A DNA stretch of 64,000 nt from Torymus aiolomorphi. Lineage: Eukaryota > Arthropoda > Insecta > Hymenoptera > Torymidae. Below, one piece after another: positions 57,734 to 64,000 of this stretch. The position numbers and the translations under genes are program-made. The notes below the pieces were generated by a model that made no database searches, had not been told where the DNA came from, and saw nothing but the letters and a program-made list of their open reading frames with translations. Numbering within the stretch: position 1 is the stretch's first letter; every line of letters begins with the position of its first letter. The stretch is taken from assembly GCA_036365515.1 (NCBI GenBank), contig CM070877.1:89041522-89105521 (forward strand), given 5' to 3'.

Positions 57734-58870
57734 TTAAATTAATAAAGAATGATAAATGTTATCTAATTTACTTGACTCTACCATTAAATTTACATTATTC
57801 CGATTCCTTAGAATGTGAATATTACGTAAACTATATTGATGTTCATATATTCTCTTCTTCAAATATCTACCCGTTTGACCAATATAACATCCATTACAAT
57901 CCCTATAATTAATTTTATAAACTACTCCCAATTTTAAACCTTTATCATCCTTGTCTTTACAATTACTAAATAACCTATCTAAATTATTATCGTTTCTAAA
58001 GAAAACTTGAATATTATGTTTACTAAAAACCTTTCTAATCCTTTCCGACAAACCTCTAGCATATGGTAAACTAAAATATGCGTCCTTTCCATTTCTATTC
58101 CTTGTTTGATTATCTGCCCGCTTCTTCAATCCACGATTATAAATTTCCCACACTCCCTCATCAATCATTTTATTGATAAATTTTACCGGATAACTTTTCT
58201 TAATAAATGTTTCTCTAACTAAATTGAAATTCTTTTTCCTAAAATCTATATGTGACAATTTAATCGCTCTGTCAATGACACCTTTGATCGCACCTGTCTT
58301 GTTTCCGAATTGGTGGTGAGAATCAAAATTTAAAAATCTACCTGACCATGTAGGTTTTCTATGCCAATCTAATTTCACTCTATTATTATTATTATTAACT
58401 CTAATGACTCTAATATCTAAAAAACTCAATTGATTATCTGTCTCGACCTCTTTTGTGAATTTAATTCTATCATGGATAGAATTAAACACATCCACCATAT
58501 CATCCACAAAACATTTAGGTAAAATTGCAAAAATGTCATCAACATATCTTTTACAAATAATTGGCTGAAAAACCAACTGAGACAAAGCAACACTTTCCAA
58601 TTTTTCCATTACTAAATTCGCTATAACAGGTGACAAAAGTGATCCCATTAGACAACCATATCTTTGCTCATATAAACTATTATCAAAAGCAAAACTTGTG
58701 TTTTTAAAAACCAAATTAAGTGCCTCTACAAATTCATCATTTGTTAAACTAGTATATACTTTAATTTCAAACCATTTATCTTGTATAATATCATTCAAGA
58801 ACTCTAGAGGTTTATTTGTAAACAAAGACACTACATCCAATGACATCATCCTATGATCATTCGGAATCAT
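57734..58870 (-). CDS. PLE reverse transcriptase with GIY-YIG endonuclease (5'-truncated)
   Basis: 378 codons, open. RT motifs in order: a MMSLDVVSLFTN segment (first catalytic Asp), RYGCLMGSLLSPVIANLVME, YVDD (about residues 110-113) and SFLDIRV, then a basic linker and the GIY-YIG start (GVVYKI and YIGQTGR). Right after EHQYSLR the frame jumps to the terminal NIHILRN segment, so about 40 residues of the nuclease present in PLE-1 (including its LKEH and downstream E) are deleted in frame. The N-terminal RT region is missing because the element is truncated. An endonuclease-deficient remnant, not an active enzyme. Confidence 0.9.
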   Translation of the reverse strand: MIPNDHRMMSLDVVSLFTNKPLEFLNDIIQDKWFEIKVYTSLTNDEFVEALNLVFKNTSFAFDNSLYEQRYGCLMGSLLSPVIANLVMEKLESVALSQLVFQPIICKRYVDDIFAILPKCFVDDMVDVFNSIHDRIKFTKEVETDNQLSFLDIRVIRVNNNNNRVKLDWHRKPTWSGRFLNFDSHHQFGNKTGAIKGVIDRAIKLSHIDFRKKNFNLVRETFIKKSYPVKFINKMIDEGVWEIYNRGLKKRADNQTRNRNGKDAYFSLPYARGLSERIRKVFSKHNIQVFFRNDNNLDRLFSNCKDKDDKGLKLGVVYKINYRDCNGCYIGQTGRYLKKRIYEHQYSLRNIHILRNRNNVNLMVESSKLDNIYHSLLI

Positions 58871-58902
58871 ATAAGGAGGTGTATTGCGGGTTTCATTTCA
58901 GT

Positions 58903-58937
58903 CCCTGAGGAGGAGCCGGAGCGGGCTCGAAAAGTTG
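58903..58937 (+). ncRNA. PLE-terminal hairpin motif, family A
   Basis: CCCTGAGGAG, stem GAGCC/GGCTC, GAAAAGTT (the usual GAAACGT has one change). Confidence 0.5.
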
Positions 58938-59138
58938 GGCAATTGGGCAATTTGGTGGTGGGGGGCAGTCAGATAGACCTTTGTTAATAAAGTTTTTTTT
59001 CCAGGCTTTAATTGAATTTTTATTTCAGATTCTGCGGGGGTGATTATAAACAAGGGCAATCTGAGTGCCATAAATATTAATTATTTTAATTTAATTTATA
59101 AGACTGTAAGACCGGAGAGGAGAAATTCTCATCAGTTG

Positions 59139-59938
<800 letters not shown>

Positions 59939-59943
59939 ACCTC

Positions 59944-60436
59944 CCGAAGTCCAGCTGGTAAAGGCAAGACCTCCCGCAGTCCAGCCAGTCAAGGCAAGAT
60001 CTCCCGCAGCCAGCCAGTCAAGGCAAGACCTCCGCAGTCCAGCGAGTCAATGCAAGACCTCCGCAGTCCAGCCAGTCAAGGCAAGACCTCCGCAGTCCAG
60101 CCGGTGAAGGCAAGACCTCCGCAGTCCAGCCGGTGAAGGCAAGATCTCCGCAGTCCAGCCGGTGAAGGCAAGACCTCCGCAGTCCAGCCAGTCAAGGCGA
60201 GACCTCCGCAGTCCAGCCAGTCAAGGCAAGACCTCCGCAGTCCAGCCGGTGAAGGCAAGACCTCCGCAGTCGAGCCGGTGAAGGCAAGATCTCCGCAGGC
60301 CAGCCGGTGAAGGCGAGACCTCTGCAGTCCAGCCAGTCAAGGCGAGACCTCCGCAGTCCAGCCAGTCAAGGCAAGACCTCCGCAGTCCAGCCGGTGAAGG
60401 CAAGACCTCCGCAGACCAGCCGGTCAAGGCAAGACT
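59944..60436. repeat. Minisatellite, ~28-bp unit, about 17 copies
   Basis: Unit CAGTCCAGCC(G/A)GT-AAGGCAAGACCTCC. Two main variants (GGTGAAGG, AGTCAAGG) alternate. The open frames across it are repeat artefacts. Confidence 0.95.
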
Positions 60437-60472
60437 TTAAAAAAGTTTCAATAATTTTAGAGGTCTTGAGAA

Positions 60473-61552
60473 TCATTTCAATAAATTTTCTAATTGTTTT
60501 CCATCAACTTCTTGACAGTAGCCTAATCTATTGTAAAAGCTTTCAACGGGATTCACGAGATAGTCAGCAGGCATATTATCACATTCATCTTGTATACGTT
60601 GTCATAATTCTTCTAAATTCCGAGGCTTAGTTTTGTAAACTATATCTTTAAGATAAGCCCATAGGAAATAGTCCAACGGCGTTAAATCGGGTGATCTGGC
60701 TGGCCACTCAATGTAGCCTCTTCGTCCTATCCACCTATCATGAAAAACGACGTCTAAATACCTGCGAACATTTCTACCGTAATGCGCTGGAGCTCCATCT
60801 TGTTGAAAAAAAGTATGTTCAAAATTTTGACCAGTTACCTCTATAATTCTCGGCACTATTTGATTACGGAGCATATCCTCATACATTTCGGCATTCATAT
60901 TTCCTTCGAAGAAAAAAGGACCGATGAGTTTGTTGTTTAATATCCCGGCCCAAACATTCAACTTTTGAGGATTTTGTGTCATATCTTCGCGCATCCAATG
61001 GGGGTTCTCAGCAGCCCAATACCTGCTGTTATGCCTATTCAAAGTACCATTGAGTTGGAATGTTGCTTCATCAGAGAAAACTATGTTGTGATGAAAGTTA
61101 GGATCATCATCGATCCGTTCCATCATATCTTCGCAAAACTCAACTCGACGATCAAAATCGTCTTCATTTAACTCATGAACAAGTTTTACTTTGAAGGGAT
61201 GAAATTTATTTGTTCGTAATACTCTATGAACAGATTTCTTACTTGTTTCATGCTCTTGAGCGAGTTTGCTAAGAGTGCAATGAGGATCTTCTACAGCCGA
61301 GAGTACAATATTTAATGATGCCTCTTCTGTAGTAGCTGTTTTTGGCCGTCCTGTTCGTGGACGATCTTTCACACTACCGATATCTTCAAAACGTTTTACA
61401 GTACGTTCAACTGTTGATTTTGAAATCGGAGTTAACCCATTTCTGAAAGTTTCGTTAAAAACATTTCTTACCTGCATGAAAGAGCGCTTCACATCTCCCC
61501 AACCTCGAATCATGAGAAGCGATATTCTGTCTCTTTCAGAAAGTCGCTGCAT
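60473..61552 (-). pseudogene. DD41D transposase with one in-frame stop near the C-terminus
   Basis: Start chosen at ATG 61552 (MQRLSERDRISLL), where helix-turn-helix similarity begins; upstream codons are open by chance. Paired HTH with RPRTGRPKTATTEE (between the two parts). Catalytic residues: D of FSDEATF, D of QQDGAPAH, and D of SPDLTPLDYFLW, with 41 residues between the last two, which defines DD41D. A TGA at 60602-60604 interrupts the frame after RNLEEL; the C-terminal ~43 residues (QRIQDECDNMP onward) remain in the same frame to 60473. A CGA-to-TGA change is likely. Confidence 0.9.
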
Positions 61553-61864
61553 TGTAAGAGTTGGGATACGATTTTGTATGTACTCAAACTCAACGAGAAC
61601 AAAGAATCGAGCATCAAACACTGCCGAGAGCTTATGACTGGTTGGGACAGAGATGTCAAATGAGCTATAAGTAGAAAAGTGAAATATTCGAAAAAAAATA
61701 TTTCTCAATAGTTGTAAATAAAATTTCTCGAGAATCACAGCACTGGCTCGATAGTTGAGACTGAAATGACGATTGAATGGGAGACCCACACTGTAATAAG
61801 TATGAGTAAATATAAGAACCCACATAAACATGAGATCCCAAATGACTTGCGCATATTTATTTTG

Positions 61865-62300
61865 TTTTCGGGGTCGCTGAACCCGTATCTGGGGTCGGTT
61901 TGCCCCGTTGGGTCGACCCAAGGTCGTTCCAAAGTTAAACCAGAAGGAATTGCAGAAGGTGCTTGAAACCACGGACCTATGGGTATTCGGGGTCGCTGAA
62001 CCCGTATCTGGGGTCGGTTTGCCCCGCTGGATCGACCCAAGGTCGTTCCAAGGTCAAACTAGAAGGAATTGCAGAAGGTGCTTAAAACCACGGACCCATG
62101 GGTTTTCGGGGTCGCTGAACCCGTATCTGGGGTCGGTTTGCCCCGTTGGGTCGACCCAAGGTCGTTCCAAGGTCAAACCAGAAGGAATTGCAGAAGGTGC
62201 TTGAAACCACGGACCCATGGGTTTTCGGGGTCGCTGAACCCGTATCTGGGGTCGGTTTGCCCCGTTTGGTCGACCCAAGGTCGTTCCAAGGTCAGCGGTG
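61865..62300. repeat. Tandem repeat, ~121-bp unit, 3.6 copies
   Basis: Unit with GGGTCGCTGAACCCG, GGGGTCGGTTTGCCCC, GGGTCGACCC and AAGGTCGTTCCAAGGTC; starts at about 61869, 61989, 62109 and 62229. Several sub-blocks are hairpins. Confidence 0.95.
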
Positions 62301-62339
62301 ATTAGCCAGGTCCCAGGTCTGGGTTTTGATCCAGAAACG

Positions 62340-62982
62340 TTTGCACAAAAAATGTTTTTTAACGCCCTGATACACGAAATTCGATGGGGTGTCCAGATGA
62401 TCGGAGTATAAGAACGTTGACCTTCAAATGACCTTCGGCTCACTTTTAACCCCGTATGTATCTTACACCCCTGGAAAGGTAAGTTTTCCCGCATTTCTGC
62501 AACAAAAAGAGGGTTCCCATTCAAAAAATTCGACTTGACCTTTAAATGACCTTGAAAGTCAAGCCCAAGGTCAAATTCATGGTCACCATCAGATGCTCCA
62601 TTCGATTTGCGGAAACTTTCGTATGGAAAGTTTTTCCCAACGCCCTTAGTTTCCATGCTTTGGACTGCCCAAGATCAATTTGACCTCATTTTACCGACTT
62701 GACCTTGAAACGACCTCTAGATCACATTTGACCGCGTATGTGTCTTATATCGTTGGAAAGAGAATTTTTCCCTCTTTCGGTTTGCGCAATAAAAAAGGAG
62801 GGTTCCCATTTAAAAAATTCGACTTGACCTTCAAATGACCTTGAAGGTCAAGCCCAAGGTCAAATTCAAGGTCACCATCAGATAGCCAGGGAAAAATCCT
62901 ACATCTTTTGTATGAAACATTTTTTCCGAAAATGCATTCCCGCTGAGATAACTGGCCGTCCCGGAACTTTTGACACACCCTG
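62340..62982. repeat. DD41D right TIR
   Basis: Reverse complement of 59294-59938 with scattered substitutions. Confidence 0.85.
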
Positions 62983-62984
62983 TA

Positions 62985-63337
62985 TATATAAATGCGTGTA
63001 TGTATAATTTCTGGGACCCCATAAGAAAAAGTAAAGTGGGTTTCACAATAGTATCTATGCATGCCTTGTGAAAAAAGCCTAAAAGAGGGGAATTTGATGC
63101 TTGACTAAAGAAATAATGAACCCAAGTGTGTTGTGATTCGCAGGGGGCCTGCGGCGCCCGCTTCTAGTACCGGAAATATGAGAAAATAACTAAAAAAGTA
63201 ATGTTTTCATGATGTGACAGTTAGCTTAAGACGTCCTGGAAGCTTGCGTTATATATAGAAGTCTTCGAGGAGTCCTGGAATTCAGTTGAAAATCCCAGAA
63301 ACTTGCGTGAAGTACATGAAAAGTTCAAGATACAAGC

Positions 63338-63373
<36 letters not shown>

Positions 63374-63568
63374 GTTTTATGTTAGTTTCCAGGATATTCC
63401 AGATGTTTAACGTTGGTTTCGGGGACATTTGTTAGTTTTGGGGACAGTCCCTGAATCTACATATGTTTAACGTCAGTTTTGAGGACATCGGCCCCCATAA
63501 GAGACATTATTTCTTTAGTCACGTATAGGTATACAGTAACATGGGTTCCTGGGAACTAACGTTATACA

Positions 63569-63654
<86 letters not shown>

Positions 63655-64000
63655 AATGCGTGCGCGAGTTAGGTAATTCGAGATTCGAATTACCCGCGCC
63701 GAGCAGGCATGCTCACTGGGGGCGCGAGCATTCTGACCGGTTTGAACGGTTTCGCGACGCGTAATATGCCTCTCGCGTACCCGCGAAGCTGCTACGGCTT
63801 TATGCGAGTCACGGCAGCCATCTTCGTGTCTGCTATCGCACCGTAAACATCTCTCCCATGTATCTTAAAAGTCTTTTACGTTCGCGCCGTATAGTTTCTT
63901 ATATATAGCTTTACCGCGTGAGAAGTGGAGGCGCAGACTAGCGTGCGAGTAAGGGAGAGAGAGAGGGAGAGTGATACCGCGCCGCGTGTGCCTCGAGCAG
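62985..64000. other. End region: short repeats in (TA)n, GC-rich patch
   Basis: No gene. The 16-mer occurs at 63102-63117 (inverted) and 63506-63521, with TA tracts at 63345-63368 and 63574-63651. Blocks such as ATGTTTAACGT-GTTT and GGACA-T recur between them (63405-63490). 63660-63800 is GC-rich; 63900-63980 repeats the GTGGAGGCGCAGACTAGCG sequence found at 56354. Confidence 0.5.

Larger units (their letters stand above)
57520..59112 (-). mobile_element. Penelope-like element 2, minus strand, with inverted terminal fragment
   Basis: The 3' terminal region (57525-57700), the coding body (57734-58870) and an inverted copy of the terminal region on the other side (58865-59112). Tip AACTGATGAG next to (TA)n at 59139. 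Same family as PLE-1 but less truncated. Confidence 0.85.

Noticed and set aside
60076..60630. Repeated SPAGLRRSC-type frames
   Set aside because: Translations of the 28-bp minisatellite, whose length is close to a multiple of three.

Overview
This is a eukaryotic, almost certainly insect, nuclear window made almost entirely of transposable elements (TEs) and tandem repeats. The evidence is a high A+T background, long (TA)n, (CA)n and (GA)n microsatellites, Helitrons, Penelope-like retroelements (PLEs), a Tc1/mariner DD34D element and a DD41D element, a Polinton/Maverick, spliced genes and satellite DNA. A hymenopteran host is plausible but is inference. No conventional single-copy host gene is obvious.

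Layout. (1) 1-20590: two Helitrons in tail-to-tail inverted orientation (A on +, 3' CTAG at 11477-11480; B on -, 3' CTAG at 13572-13575). Both have Rep and Pif1-like helicase reading frames broken by stops, frameshifts and insertions. Comparing the two copies gives empty sites for a 2.77-kb solo-LTR-like insertion (8649-11414), a 496-bp solo LTR (13759-14254) and an apparently intact mariner (18837-20130). A head-to-head PLE sits in a (TA)n tract of copy A. Between the tails lies a 1.65-kb element with 28-bp inverted ends. (2) 21244-39952: a fold-back element whose left arm contains an 850-bp palindromic element and a complete 15,645-bp Polinton (22204-37848) with a perfect 6-bp target duplication, ACCACC. 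The Polinton carries protein-primed PolB, packaging ATPase, integrase with chromodomain, adenain-like protease, major and minor capsid proteins and several conserved accessory genes. Major capsid and ATPase are open; integrase, minor capsid, a basic minor protein and the protease are broken.

(3) 41457-52130: a third Helitron-type 3' end (minus), then AT-rich tandem repeats and a duplicated segment. This segment contains a C2H2 zinc-finger exon and an uncatalogued four-exon minus-strand gene with matching intron phases and OB-fold/RPA-like character. A 763-bp TRIM retroelement lies within it; its 210-bp LTRs carry a tRNA-like pol III B box. (4) 52320-55845: about 29 copies of a ~120-bp satellite interrupted by a 336-bp MITE. 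(5) 56055-64000: short fold-back repeats, a second PLE with RT and GIY-YIG, and a DD41D transposon with ~645-bp inverted repeats dense in TCAAGGTCA motifs.

The most interesting signals are: the PLE-terminal hairpin (CTGARGAG-stem-GAAACG) that recurs seven times with a covarying stem; the palindromic Polinton ends; a 54-codon myristoylation-type Polinton protein; the four-exon OB-fold-like gene; the tRNA-like TRIM LTR; and a 16-mer (ATTATTTCTTTAGTCA) that marks short elements in (TA)n tracts.
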